DNA of 64,000 nucleotides from Drosophila miranda (lineage: Eukaryota; Arthropoda; Insecta; Diptera; Drosophilidae), in assembly GCF_003369915.1 (NCBI RefSeq), contig NC_046674.1:2108001-2172000 (forward strand). Direction: 5' to 3'. This document shows, piece by piece, positions 46,688 to 59,600 of this stretch. Each line of letters starts with the position of its first letter. The stretch's first letter is position 1. The notes under the pieces were generated by a model. It was given only the letters and a program-made list of their open reading frames with translations. It did no database searches and was not told the origin of the DNA. Both the position numbers and the translations under genes were made by a program.

Positions 46688-46846
46688 CAGAAATATACCG
46701 CCTCATTTTCAAAATATACCGTAAATATACTGACGAATTATTCAAGTTCCATCATAAATATTCCTCGTTTTTGATATTCCGTCCAATATTACTAGCTAGA
46801 TAGAACTCTCAGCCCTGCCCACATAGTTTTATCCCATTGATGAATA
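46688..46846 (-). promoter_or_regulatory. Psa upstream promoter within dispersed repeat copy D
   Basis: Minus-strand order is TTCATCAAT, TATGTGGGCAGGGCTGAGAG, CTATCTAGCTAG, TTGAA, AATTCGTCAGTATATTTACG, then Motif-6-like GGTATATTT twice. It matches the msk copy (5263-5411) across its whole length. It lies 33 nt upstream of the long-form Psa start codon, in the gene's orientation. No Motif 1 seen here. Confidence 0.7.
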
Positions 46847-47621
46847 AATTCTTTTGTCGAACAACACCACGCACACACACGCTTAAAGTGTCCCACTTTT
46901 TAGTGGAACGTTTTGGGAATGGGAAAGCAGTCACCAGCTGTTTGGCCGGCTAAATGTTATATGCAAACTTGTGTAATCACCATTTTTTAGCCTCCAGGCT
47001 TGTTTGGCCGTACGAACACCTCCCCTAAGTGCATTCTTGTACATTGCACTTTGAGTTTTAAGTTACGCGAATTAATAAAGCAACGAGAAACTGCAGTATC
47101 AGATGTTATGGTGTATACGACGACACTTACCAGCACTGTCGTAATAGGTTTCCTTCCACGATATTTTCAAATAAAACAAAACAAAGAATTTTGCTCGTAG
47201 CGAAAACGTTCCGAATGTTATAAATGACTCAATTTTTGTGTTGCTTTGAAAACGCTAACCAGTTTGACACTGAATTTTACACAATAGCAGAGAAAAGCAT
47301 CCTTGTTCACTTATCACTTGAAAACTTATCGATATATTTTTGAAATCTGGTTTTCGTGCAGTAGGTTATGTTAAAAATTTGATTTCATTAACCATCTAAC
47401 ACGTAAGAGTGTCTTGAGACACTTATTATATTATTCACATTAGCAAAAAAACTAAGAGCTTTTACAGCATTTAAATATTTGTTGGCTGCTAATAACAACC
47501 ACACCAATTAAGTGAAGAAGTTTTTAAAACTTTTAGAAGCTTTTAACGGTACTTTTTATCTCCATATAAACAATACATGCTTTTTCTCAACTACTTGAAA
47601 TTGTTGTGTTTTTATACCCGA
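46847..47621. other. Intergenic AT-rich DNA
   Basis: No gene, RNA or transposon terminus recognised. A plus-strand frame at 47000-47200 has no domain. Confidence 0.5.
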
Positions 47622-48150
47622 TACTTAAAATGAGTTTTGGGGTAAATTAGATTTGTGGTGAAAATGGATGTGAGTAACGTCCAGAAGGAATCGTTTCCGA
47701 CCCCATACAGTATATATATTATTGATCAGCATCAATAGCCGAGTACATTAAGCCCTGTCTGTCTGTCCGTCCCTATCAGCGCCTAGTGCTCAAAGAATAT
47801 AAGAGCTAGAGCAACGAAGTTTTGTATCTAGACTTCTGTGATATGTCACTGTTACAAGTATATTTCAAAACTTCGCCCCGCGCACTTCCGCCCCCACAAA
47901 GGACGAAAATCTGTGGCATCGACATTTTTAAAGATACGAGAAAACCAAAAACGCAGAATCGTAGAGAATGAATATCTTTTAGACTGCAGAATCTGAATTG
48001 GATCGTATCAATTTTATGGCCAGAATGAAGAAAACAATTTAATTTATTCTCGCTCTGTCTCTCTCTTACACACACGTAACATAGCCGGCTTTGTTTAGCG
48101 CAAAACACTAGCTCCTAGATCTCAGCGACTATAAGAGCCAAACCAAACCA
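47622..48150 (+). mobile_element. DINE-1/helentron-type repeat, intergenic copy
   Basis: Starts near TTTTATACCCGATACTTAAA and shares many blocks with 38803-39365, including the CTGTCTGTCTGTCCGTC tract, the CCCCCACAAAGGACGAAAAT block also found at 62450-62470, and a repeated ATCTCAGCGACTATAAGAGC end. Too diverged to be intact. The following stretch to 48740 is AT-rich with nothing recognised. Confidence 0.75.
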
Positions 48151-48740
48151 AACTATGATATCGAACCTGCGCAAGTGTATTCAAGTGTGTTTCTGATAAT
48201 GAGTTTTATTGAACAAATGCATCTCCTTATATAGCTAGCAGTGGTACTCTTATTGTATGGGAAGGAACGCCAGGCTCCATGTGAGTGTATTTTTAGATAC
48301 GGTGCACTTACTCTGTGCGGGGGTTACATTTCAGTGCCTTTACTTAAGTACTTGGCAGCAACAAAGTAAATAGTTTATTGCTTCATACTTTTTGGTGGGT
48401 TCGAGTTTACAAGTTCAATTGTCTATTCTTAGTTGCTAATGTAATTTTCGTGTCGTCATATTCATTCACATGAAGTGACATGGTCAATTGTATTTATGAG
48501 TTTTTGTGTATGAGATTGTACTGTATATTCTGTAATATTAATAAGGTATTTGTCTGTGACTGAACAGTACTCTTCATACCTTCCCAAAAACTCAACGGGT
48601 TGCCTTCGAATGATGTTAACGGCGTTCCCAGTTTCATATTTAAACAAATGTATACCATCTATAGTAAATTTGATTCATTTTAAGTCAAATATGTTTAGCT
48701 GTGCCTGCTTACAGAAGACAAATACGCAATGATATGAAAT

Positions 48741-48856
48741 TAAACTACCGATGTTTTGCAAAGCATCGATACATCACTCAAAATCGGAACCAGCAAAAAC
48801 ATCAGTAAACATCGGCAGAAAAACATCGATGCTCGATGTTTTTTTACATCACTAAC
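48741..48856 (+). promoter_or_regulatory. Cluster of ATCGAT and ACATCACT sites upstream of cueball
   Basis: GCATCGATACATCACT (48763-48778) and AACATCGATGCTCGATG (48822-48838) then TACATCACTAAC (48845-48856). ATCGAT is the core of the DREF-bound DRE, and CATCACT fits the Drosophila Motif 7 core. The two modules are spaced by ~70 bp. They lie about 300 nt before the cueball start codon and probably form its core promoter. Confidence 0.5.
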
Positions 48857-49154
48857 TCTGCGACAGTGGCGACACTAAAATAAATTATAGTTATTTAGTG
48901 GAATGTTGTCGAAGTGAAGTGTCGAAGTTTGTCGGGTCTGATTCGCGCTGTTTAACCCTTTTAAATCCGAGTCCGGTGAACTTGAAAACATCGCGGTGTT
49001 TCCCAGAATCCGACTCAGTTCCACCCAATAATTCTTGTCCGCGACAATATAAACTGCAAGACTTATATTACCAGACCAATCCAAGCAATTAACCCTTAAA
49101 TAGGAAACGGTTGTGCAATCGAGTGAAGTCTGAAATTCAAAATAGGAAACAAAA

Positions 49155-52100
49155 ATGTTATGGTGTCCGTCAGTTCTAGTGCCACTTATAGCTGTTGCCG
49201 CCTGTCTGCCTGTCCTGGCAATTGGAACACCTCTCGAATGGGGTAAGAACAGAGCAGGAGAAAGGGCTTCATTGACCCTCTGGCAATGCCACCTCCTAAC
49301 CTTCATTTTATTTCGACTAAAAATCAATTCAAAATCAACAATGTCGTTCCGTTCACCTTGTTGCAGGCGAAAGATAGCCAGCCAGCCACTTGGGCTATTA
49401 TGTAATCGCTTGACACTAGAATTATGTATTATCGAGCATGCAATGCTCGTACTCGTGCGAAAGACCTAGCTATCAGCAGAACGGGTTTTATTTTCTCTTC
49501 TATCACTCGTCGTCCCATGCGTCGAAGCGCGGGCTTTTCTTATCAATGCACACGTCCCCCCGATAACTAATAACAAAATACATGCGAGTCAAATAATTCA
49601 AAACATTCAATTCATTATTAGTCGGTGTTTAACAAAACAGACAAACTTTCTCTTCCCATTCGATAGGGTATCGGCTACGCTCTCTCTTTCAAGTCTACTC
49701 TCTTTGGTTGTTTCGGTCCGAAATCAACGTGGCCGGCAAAAACAAAATTTGACATTTGCCACCTATCCACCACTGCTGCCGCCATGGACTTGGGATATTT
49801 TGTCACGTATGCCACATACATCATGTGTCGCCTCGGCTCGGCTCGGCTCGGCTTCTTTTAGATATGCTTCTAGCTCTACTGTTTTTCCATTCTCTTCTTC
49901 CACCACTCCACGAAGGGAAATTATGCATGCAAGTAGTTTATGGGATTGTATTACTCCACTTTGCAGCCTGGTGCCACCTGTTGTTTGCAGCTGGAGTGTG
50001 GATGTGGAGTGGAGTGTTGTGTTCCCCGAAATTCAAAGAATTTTCAAGTCGCAATTCGAAACCTCATCCGAATATGTAGCTTCGTTAGATATGCTTCTAG
50101 GCACTGCTTAAAAAATTACAATAAGATTAATTTCCGTTCCAGCTGTTGTTGGTTCGTTTGTGTTATGTGTGTCAGGGAAATTATGCAGGCAAGCAGGGTG
50201 CGGGATTCGGTTCCACGGCTTGCCACTACAGTAGAATGATTCCCGAACCCGAAGGAATTTCCAAGTCGGAATCTAAAACCATTCAACCCAATCAGTATCA
50301 GATCAAAGCTTTAATTAGATTCCTGTCCAATTCGAAACAACTATCGTGCATAATAAAATCCCATACAGCTGAAAACTGAATTTTTGTAATCGTATAGTAA
50401 ATGAGATCGATGGGGCACACCACGTGCATCAGGAAAATCCACTACGAGCATTCCCCATTCCGATACACTATTTATGTATCACTGGCATTGAAAATCGTAT
50501 CTGATGCGATAGGAAAAAGCTCCAGTGAATCATAAAATTAGAGTGGGCGTGATAAAGATAGTCCAGTAAATTCCATGGAGGAAGTAACGGTAGAACTTTG
50601 TCAATTATAAAATTATAAAATGAAATCTAGATTTTTATTATGGAAGTGCTGGCATGCACAATTTCCCTATTGGAGTGAGGGGAAAGAGATCCTACGAGGA
50701 ACACTCTACTGCTTGCAAACATTATTTCCCTGAATGAAATATCGTATCCTGTATATCGATCACGAATCTATCATTTGTGCTGTCGATGCTGTTATTTTGG
50801 TACAACTCTCAGAAAAGTCTAGAAAACTGACACCTCTCCTCTATAAAAGCACTTAGCAATAAGAAATAATGCCTAATAAATGGCAATTCAAAAACTTTTC
50901 TGCATCGATAAAAACGTTGACCTCAAACGCAAAAGCCTTGGAGTTCTGCAGCAGCACAGTGCGGTGCCGGTGAGAGGTTATTCGCTCGTCCGTTGCGTTC
51001 ATTCGTGTTTCTACTGTTGTTGTATTTGTATTATTGTTTTTAAAACCATCGCGATGATAATTGGCCAGCACACGCACTCATACATATGGATGAACCATGA
51101 ATAACCATTATTTATAGTATGTTTAGGTTTTTCGGGCAAAAACTATAGCAACGCAACAGTGAGTGACCTACAAAAGTGCGAGGCCCCACCTTCTAGCTCT
51201 AGGGCCAATGACCAAGTCGACATGGATTGATTTCAGACAAGATGATCGATGGATTCCGATGGAAACGGCAGTCGTGTGAAAGTAGAAGCAAGCCTACCTC
51301 GCTATCTCTCTCTCTCTCTCTCTCTCTCTCAATCTCTCCTTTAGCCTTCGGCGGGCTCGTGTTCTTTTCCGTTCCGGAACTGCTGTTCCGCCAGCTGCAG
51401 GTTTTCCACTTCCGTGCGAGATCCAATCCAGAAAAGTGCCTTTATCTTTACCCGTTTGCACAGGCAACAGGTGGCTGCTGCTGCAAGCGCAGCCTTAATC
51501 ATTCATTCGCATTCACTTAACAGCCAATTAAATAAGTGACAACAGGTTTTTTGGCTTTCGATCTTATTAGGATAATATGCAGCATGGGGGTAGGGTATAT
51601 TGATGTTTGCAATGCACATGGAGCTGTTTCTTATACCGCCACTACCGTGTGGTGCTTAAAAAGAAGGAATCGTAATCTGTAAGGGTATTTAGAGTTTCGG
51701 GCATGCCCCCACAAAGCTGGAGTTATTTTCTCTCTTGTTTACAATTTCGCTTGCTAGAGGGGCGGCTAATCCGCTTTCGAATCGAATCGAATCGAATCAA
51801 GGCATTGCTTATCAAATCTCTTCATATAACATTTTTGCACACCGTACATCCAGCCTTATTTTGTGCCTGGCCTGATACAAGGTCACCCATCGACAACGAC
51901 ATTGACATCACTTCGATTAGAGGTGTGAAAGATAGAGCCAATAGGGGCAGGGAAGTGGCAGTATATGGCGAAATTCCTGAGTACATGGCACCCTTTAGGT
52001 CACACAAGTCTGTGTTGACAATTCACTGAGAGTAGGCTGGGGAAAACCCTCAAAATGCAGATAGTGGAGATGATCCTTGTCGCCAGTGAAGTGCTTTACA

Positions 52101-54588
52101 TTTGCTTATCAGTGGCTAGACCTCTAGACGCGAATGATCTACGCTCCCAGACGCACATACTCGTATGTAAATGATCTCTAAAAAATGTCTGCGCCATCTT
52201 GGGGCGACACATCACATCACATCAAATCGATTGGCGCCACATTAAGTAATCATCAATTCAATTCAATTTGCTATTAATAATTGAAGCGCAATTCAAGCAG
52301 AATATTTCTGTTGCAAAATTCTGAATTGAGTTCCACAAATGGCGGAATGATTTGATTGGTATTTAGAGACACTTTTGGCAATGTTTAATGGATCGACCGG
52401 ATGGCAAGGGAGTACCCTTAGCATTGATTGAGCTTAATTTCCGCAAACCCAAACACACGGGGGGCAGATCTCTGAGATCACGTGTGCCTTTTGATCACGA
52501 TGGTATTTTATGGATTGCAATGTCTAAATCTAAATTGCAAGGATTTGGATACATATTGAGGCATTTCTAAACGAATATCAAATTCACTTTTCAGAATTCG
52601 CCATCACCTTGAAGTCGAAAATACTGTTTGTCGATGAATTCTGGCGCACTTTGGCCTCGGCGGCCCACGAGTTCGATGAACTGTCCGCCCTGACCTTTGA
52701 CGAAACGGAGGAGCTCATCTACTTCAACGATCAACAGCACCGGAATGGCAGCATATTCTCGCTGCGAAGAGATGCCCTGATGGCCTCCCACATAGCCGAG
52801 CAGGCGATACAGCGAACGGGGAATGAATCTGTGGGAGGATTGGCCTACGATCCGCTCAATCGGAACCTCTTCTGGTCGGACACGCTTCAGAAAAAGATCT
52901 TCTTTGCCTCGATCGATAGTAAAGTAACGGAGACGCCCAAAGTGTTGGTGGATCTAAGCCAGGAGGGTGCACGCCCCGACGGCGTGGCCGTGGATGTCTG
53001 TCGCAGAAAGCTCTATTGGACGAACTCCAACATCACGCATCCCACAGTGGAGAGCATCGATTTGGCTGGCACTAACCGCCAGGTGATTATCGACACGGAC
53101 ATCGATATGCCGCGTGGCATTGTGGTGGACCAATTGTCGGATCGCATCTTCTGGATCGACGATCTGAAGGGCGTGTTCTTCGCATTGAAAAGTGCGCGAT
53201 TGGATGGCTCCGATCGCCAGTTGGTGCTGCACGACAAGCACCACGAACCCCTGAATCTTGCGGTGACCAATGATGCCATCTACTGGACGGACAAGACCAC
53301 CAAGGCGGTGTGGAGTCATCCAAAGGTGCCCATTGTCAAGGCCACCACTACAACGAGTCCGGTTAAAGCAGAGGAGGAAGAGGCCACGGAGACCATCCCA
53401 GACATCGAACCAGAGCCCGTGGCAGAGGTCTCCGCCCTTCTTCGCGTGGCCAATCTCAGCGAGGAGGCACGCGGCATTGTGGCACGCACTGGGTTCTATC
53501 AGCGACTGCAGAAGGATGAACATTGCGCCAATATTGTCCGAAAGGTCAAGGAGCGACTAGATCTGATGACCAAGAAAAAGCAAATGCGCAGCCTCGTCGA
53601 CGAGAAGACGGCCCAACTGGAGCGCGATCATTGCCTGAATGGCGGCACCTACATTGCAGATCGGGTGCTGTGCATCTGCCCGACAGGCTACAAGGGCTCG
53701 CGCTGCGAGATTCGCGAGTGCCACAACTTTTGTGTGCACGGCACCTGCGAGATCAGCGATCGAGCGTATCCAAAGTGCTACTGCCAGCCGGGATTCTCGG
53801 GTGAACGTTGCGAGATCAGCAAATGCTCGGGACTGTGCCTTAACGGCGGTCACTGCAAGCTGGAGGACATCTCTGAGAAGCCCAGCTGCGAGTGCCCCCA
53901 TAATTTTGCGGGAGAGCGATGCGAGCAAAACTCCACGGAGATCTGTGCGTTATTTTGTCGCCTGCTAAAGCATGAGGCGGATATATATGTGCCCTTTGGT
54001 TGTCATGATATGTGAGTAGAGGCATGGAGTCCTCAATGCAATCCTCAACTAATTCTTTCGGGTATTCTCCCTTTTAGTTGCGAGGAACTGGCCAAGGATG
54101 CAAGCGATAAGATCGCCATACCGCAGTATCACCATCTGGAGGTGTGCATGACGCCTAGTCCATGGACCAGCAATGTGATTATTGTCCTCGTTTTGGGCAT
54201 AGTCTCGTGCTTCTTCCTGGTGGCCGTCATAGTACATGGCTTCCGTCGTCTGTACAAACCGAAGAGGCCACGCATCAGGAAGACATTTGTGGTACGAAAG
54301 CAGGCGCGCACGAACTCCTCCGGTGACACGCCACTGACCAATCGCCCACTGGCCACAGAGCAGTGCGAGATTACGATAGAGAACTGCTGCAACATGAATA
54401 TCTGCGAGACGGTAAGCGGGGATATACTCAGGATAAATTCAAGACACCCTTTGACCAATTCGATTGCCTATCCATTTCAATAGCCCTGTTTCGATCCTAA
54501 GCTGGTGGAGCAGACGCTAGCCAAGTCTTCCAATTGCAAGGAGGACAAGAAGATACTAATCCACAACATGGACGATGATCTGTACTAA
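49155..54588 (+). CDS. cue: Cueball, LDL-receptor-repeat and EGF membrane protein, 4 exons, 647 aa
   Basis: Type I membrane protein of flies, reported to matter in gametogenesis and immunity. Exons: 49155-49242, 52595-54011, 54078-54411 and 54484-54588; CDS 1944 nt. A signal peptide ([20 protein letters not shown]) is followed by LDL-receptor class B repeats seen as successive blocks RNLFWSD, RKLYWTN and DRIFWID then DAIYWTD. An acidic/Thr-rich linker and three EGF-like modules with full Cys sets follow ([41 protein letters not shown]). The transmembrane helix [20 protein letters not shown] is near residue 545, followed by a basic stop-transfer stretch and a short cytoplasmic tail. Intron 1 is 3352 nt. 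AATAAA at 55464-55469 is a likely poly(A) signal. Confidence 0.95.
49860..50310 (+). repeat. Degenerate tandem duplication (~228-bp unit) in cueball intron 1
   Basis: GATATGCTTCTAG starts both halves (49860 and 50088). Later shared words keep order: AGGGAAATTATGCA.GCAAG (49914; 50175) and CCCGAA, GGAATTT.CAAGTCG (near 50020; 50243). Spacing drifts, so indels separate the copies. No coding or promoter feature recognised in the rest of this intron except a (CT)n tract at 51305-51330. Confidence 0.5.
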
Positions 54589-56265
54589 AGGGAGGGGCCC
54601 AAAAAAGGAGCCGCTCTATCAAAACTGGACCTTGTGATAGTCGTTGTCGAGTGCGGTGTTTGGTATTCGAGCTTGAAAAGCTGCTGCCCGCCCGGCTCTC
54701 GGCCCCTTTTGCCGTCAAGGTGCACCCATTCAGAAAACACCAGAAAAGCCACCCAGAGAAGATGTAGAAGATGCAGTAGCTGGTGGTGGAACACTTAACA
54801 CTCGCCAAAACCATTTACTTAAACCGAAAGCAACATGTGTACTTAGCAGATCTTCCGATCGTAGGACTGCTTTGGTCTCTCGTTAATTTATTTTAGTGAA
54901 TCATTTTTCATTCTAGGGTTTTATTACAATTTAATTTTTTTGTTTTTGTTTTTTAGCTTACAGCCGAGAGAGAAATCCCTTTAAATTCGATTCGTTTTAT
55001 TATATTCTCACTATTTTTGGTTTTTTCTTTTAATGAAATTCGCTTTGGAAATGATGAAAGTCGGGAGTGACTGACATTAGCTTTAACATGGAATATACAC
55101 ACGGAAAACAAAAAAAACAAAGAACCGCACAACTCTCGCGGCAGAGATAAGGCCCATTGTGATTTATGAAAACGTTAAAAACTGCTGTAAATAATGGTGT
55201 AATAGATACGATTATTCATTGAAGAAGTTCCTGCTCTATTGTGAAAAAAAAATTACCGCCGTCTCATGACAACTGCAATGCCCGCCCCCACCCCGCCCAC
55301 ATATGCCATAACTTGCCCATTTTCCCTGCTAACACTGATCCTCTCCTCTTCCCAACCTCTCCAGCAAAAACCGGCAATGAAGCTCTAACCCAGGGCGACG
55401 AAGAGAGTTGTAAATATTAAAGAATAGTTTATTTTTAGTTTTAGTCCTTAAGCAAAAGGGTTGAATAAATAACAAAAAATGAACTACATGCAGTTGTATA
55501 TGATATTTGTTGTGCTTACTCGGGACTTTACTTTCCACAGAATGATGTCACTTTTCTTTACGATATAGTATATATTTATGTATTTGTTTAAGAATCACAA
55601 GAGCATCTATGACCTAGCTATCCAATTGCGCAGGCTATGCTGATTTTCATAAGTTGCCGGTAATCGTTGCACTATTCATCATTATTTCCTTTTTTATTTG
55701 ATGCGCTTAATAACTGCCCTTCAATATTATATTATTCTAATTTGTACACATTTGCACCTGAATTATTCGTGAATAATTATTTACTGTAATGCCCAATGTG
55801 ACATTCCGATTAACAGCAATGATTTCGGGACTTTTTAAATATTCTAAAGGGCATTTTTGGTATTTTTAAAATTGATGTGACCATAAACTTATAACGAAAC
55901 CTCGTGTGCGCCAGTCGACGAAAAAACGTATTAAAACTGAAAAGGAAATTCGATAACAGCATATACTGTATGTATAGGATAAAGCCGCACTGTTCGTGAC
56001 CGTTTACGGTGTTTTAAATTATTTTCGGTATTTTTTAAAGGTAAAAATTGAGCCGACGTTATATTTACGGTATATAATGTATTATCATTTATTCCAATGG
56101 ATTGCATTTATATCCTTTTTGCTCATTCACTTTTAAGCAACATACGTGAAACAGTAATCAATTTTACTTATGTTGTCAATTTTCATAGCTGTTTTACTGG
56201 AATTACACAAAATCTCAAAACATGACAACGAGTCAAATTGGAACTTTGCCCAATATGAGTTAAAC
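54589..56265. other. Cueball 3' UTR and AT-rich intergenic DNA
   Basis: Contains the cueball poly(A) signal (55464-55469) and, at 55850-56070, several plus-strand Motif-6-like words (TTGGTATTTTT, TTCGGTATTTTTT, TACGGTATATAA). These may belong to the promoter of the zinc-finger gene starting at 56645. No gene seen. Confidence 0.45.
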
Positions 56266-56332
56266 TCCCATATTGTCAAGTGTTTAGAATACCCGGCTCT
56301 CACCCGGCTCGGGTTCAATTCCCGGTATGGGA
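56266..56332 (+). pseudogene. tRNA-Glu(CTC)-like relic, 67 nt, with downstream T10
   Basis: The ends TCCCATA and TATGGGA pair as a full 7-bp acceptor stem. The anticodon loop CTCTCAC gives anticodon CTC on a 4-bp CCGG/CCGG stem, and the B box GGTTCAATTCC is kept. Compared with a normal tRNA-Glu it is ~4 nt short in the variable region, the conserved D-loop GG is lost (GTGT), and the T stem has a mismatch. A T10 run at 56345-56354 would terminate Pol III. Most likely a decayed tRNA-Glu gene; no CCA or retro tail is visible. Confidence 0.65.
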
Positions 56333-56644
56333 AACTGTCAAAAGTTTTTTTTTTCATCTGTAATATATTTTACGCGAGGGTAACTTTATCGAACACCCTA
56401 ATTAAAAAAAGGAATTTTATATCCTACTTTTTTAAACTCAAAAGCCGCGGCTACTTAAAGATGGAAAATATGTAGTATTTTTTAGTGGTTATTCCGCGGG
56501 CTGGGCTGCCAACTGGTGTTAAGGGCGATCAGCTGTTCATTGATATCAGTTTTTTTTATTGCCACAAAGTTTTTGTCTGCGTAATGTAAATTGTAATGCG
56601 GAATTGCGGAATGCTCCTCTAGACCAGGCCCCCATGCGAGCAAT

Positions 56645-59600
56645 ATGAACGATGCGGCTTTCTCGGGCTTCTACAGCGGCATTGGCAACCAGGTGAGCCC
56701 CATGCGCAGGCAGAGAGAGTACATCTCGCCAGAAAACGATGCCGTGTGTCTTCCAGCTGCACCCGCCCCTCCATCAGCAGCAGCAGCAACAGAGTCAGCA
56801 CCAGCACCAGGAGCTGTCCCTGTCTACGCCCGTGCACGCCCTGGAGCCGGACACCAACTTCACCAGCTTCTTTGACGATGACATCGTGACCTGCGGCTCC
56901 ACATCCTCCTACGCTGTCTGGCTGCCCATACAGCTGGGTAATGGCAATGTTCCCAATGGAGGCATCAATGGAGCGAACAAGGCAGCCGCAGAGGTTCCCT
57001 TTGTCCAGATCCACACCACGGACCTGCAGCAGCAGGCGCAGCCGGAGAAGAGCTATCGCAATGCCTTTCGCCGCAGGACGGCGGAGATCAAGTCCGAGGA
57101 GTTGATCAAATCCGAGCTGGCCGAGGCCGCGGCCAAGGAGCGCCTGAATGCCACGCCCACGCCACCCACACGCAACTCCAGCTGCGCCAGTGTCGAGGGA
57201 AAGGCCATGGTGCAGGAGGCGCCGATTCTCTTCAGGTGTCCCAACTGCCCGTTTCTCAGCCTCTGCCAGGTGAAGTCCAGCCAGCACGTGAACAATTGTT
57301 TTGGAACCAGCGCCGAGCAGCAGAGACAGTGTCCAGGTGAGGTCCTAATAAAATAATGGAATCGAGGCTCATGCCTAATCCAATCGGTTTTCAGGCTGCC
57401 CGAACATCTTCTATAGCAGCGATGCCCTCAATGTGCATCTCAGCCTGGACCACCAACTGGATGACGATGAGATTGTGACCCTGCTAGGTGGCACAGGCAC
57501 ACCCCCTGAAGCGACCGGCAATAAGCAGCCTCTGCCCAAGAGCCGAATCTTCATCAAGAGCGTGGACTGCCTGAGGGAGCCCCTCCAGGATTTCCTACCC
57601 CTTCTGCAGCAGAATACCGATACTCCAGTCACTGGCAACATTCTCGATCTACTCGATGAAGTGGGAGAGACACCGGAACTGGCGTCCAGCACTGAACAAG
57701 CGGCGCCGCCCTGCCAGAAGCCCAGCCAGAAGATATCCATTAAGAGCGTGGACGTGCTGAGGGAGCCTGCGCTGCTGACCTTTAATTTTCAGCTGCCCAA
57801 TGGCGGCCAGGAGATGCCTCTGCTGGCGGACAGCAATCTCGTGAGTGTGCCAGTGGTGGGGGGCGAGGTGGAACCGGAGAAGCCGCGTCAGCCCAAGATC
57901 TATATCAGAAACGTGGACATCCTCAAGGAGCCGATGTTGCTGCCCTCCTCCCTGCCCGCCATGGGCTTCAATGGAGGCGTGGCCACAACAATAGCGATGC
58001 AGAATAATGGTGGAGCAGGAGGAGCTGCCAGCGATGTCTTCCAGGCGGATACGTTACTCACGCCAACTGGTCCGCTGCCAGGATTCGAGCCCAGCCTGGC
58101 GCCACTGGCCAACATGTGCTCCGAACCATTTCCCTTTGATTCCGTGCTGAGTGTGAGCGGAGGTGGTGGTGCCTCCGCTCTGGAAAACACGCGCTTCAGT
58201 GCCTTGGACTTGGATTTTGGCGTAGATTTTGACCATGGCATAGCGCCACTGCTCACAGAGGCCACCCCTCCGCCACCGCCGCCGCCGCCAGTGCAGTCCG
58301 GACTTTCGGAACTGGAGCAGCCCGTTGAACTGCAGCACTACCTGCCGCCGGCTCCGAGCACCACGAAGCAGAAGATTTTCATTAAGAACGTGGACATCCT
58401 GAAGGCTCCCCAGCGGGGAACCCTCCACCTGCGCACCGTCGACGAGCTCAATTTTATGACCCGCAATGAGGTGGAGCGCCTGATAGTACCCAACCTGGAA
58501 CCCATGCCAAAAATGGAGCCCCTAATGGACCAGCAGCAGCAGCACACGCAGCCGCAGTCGCAGCCGCAGCCGCTGGACCCTCTGCAGCTGGAGCCGCAGA
58601 ACTCTCAGACGCTTAGCGAGTTCCAGGCTCCTCTGAGCGGCAGCTGGCCGAGCGAGGACAGCTACGACCTGGCCGGGGATCTGGAGTGCTGGCCCTGGAT
58701 CGAGGAGGCAGTTCAAGAGGTCATACCCCTGGCTGATCCAAATGAGACTGCCGCTGCAGCCGAAACACAAGTGGAGGCCCTTCCACAGTCCTCGGATGAT
58801 TTCCCCCAGTTGTATCCCTCACCGCCAGAAGCAGTACAGAGCGGAGGAGAAGCAGTGCCTCCCCTGGTGCCCGTCAGCGCCTCAGATGGCACTGCAGGCG
58901 CTGCCGCAGGCTCCGGCCCGAGCAGTCTGCCCCTTCCTCCCCTGGTTCCTCTGGCGGCGGAGGCGGGCGAGAAGCCGGGACGCATCTATGTGGCCAACAA
59001 TCTGCTGCCCGCCGCCGTGGATCCGCTGCCGGGTGGAACTTCTGTGCGCGGGCGTCCCTATGGAACCAAGCTGGCTGCAGGAAGCGGCGGAGGAAAACGA
59101 AAAGCAGCGCCGGGTATCAGCCAGGTGGCCGAGGGAGGCAAGTGCCAGGTAGAAGGCTGCATGTTTCGCTTCAAGTCGCCGGCGACGCTGGAGTATCACG
59201 GACGCTGCCACAACGACGTACTGGGATCATCCCAGCCGATGGTCTGTCCGGAGTGCCGTTCGTCGGAGTTCAGCAACTGGAACTGCCTGCACACGCACCT
59301 GTGGCGCACACACCAGATCGACATGGAGCTCTACTGCTGCCAGCTGTGCAGCTTCAAGACGCCCATCTACTCGCGTCTGGTCAACACCCACGCCAAGATC
59401 CACTCCGAGGAGCGCAACTATAAGTGCGAGCAGTGCGGCAAGGGTTTCAAGAACACCAAGCAGCTGAAGAACCACAGACGGCTGCACCGTACCCAGGGAC
59501 TTGGAATGGGTAAAGTTTCGCTTCAAGATCAGGCGACAGCCGATGCTGATGCTCCTCCTCCTCCTACTGCCATCCTGCATCGCTGCGGTGACTGTGGGGC

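Noticed and set aside
48898-49327. Overlapping frames around the cueball 5' end
   Set aside because: They overlap the cueball leader and signal-peptide exon in other frames and show no recognisable domain.
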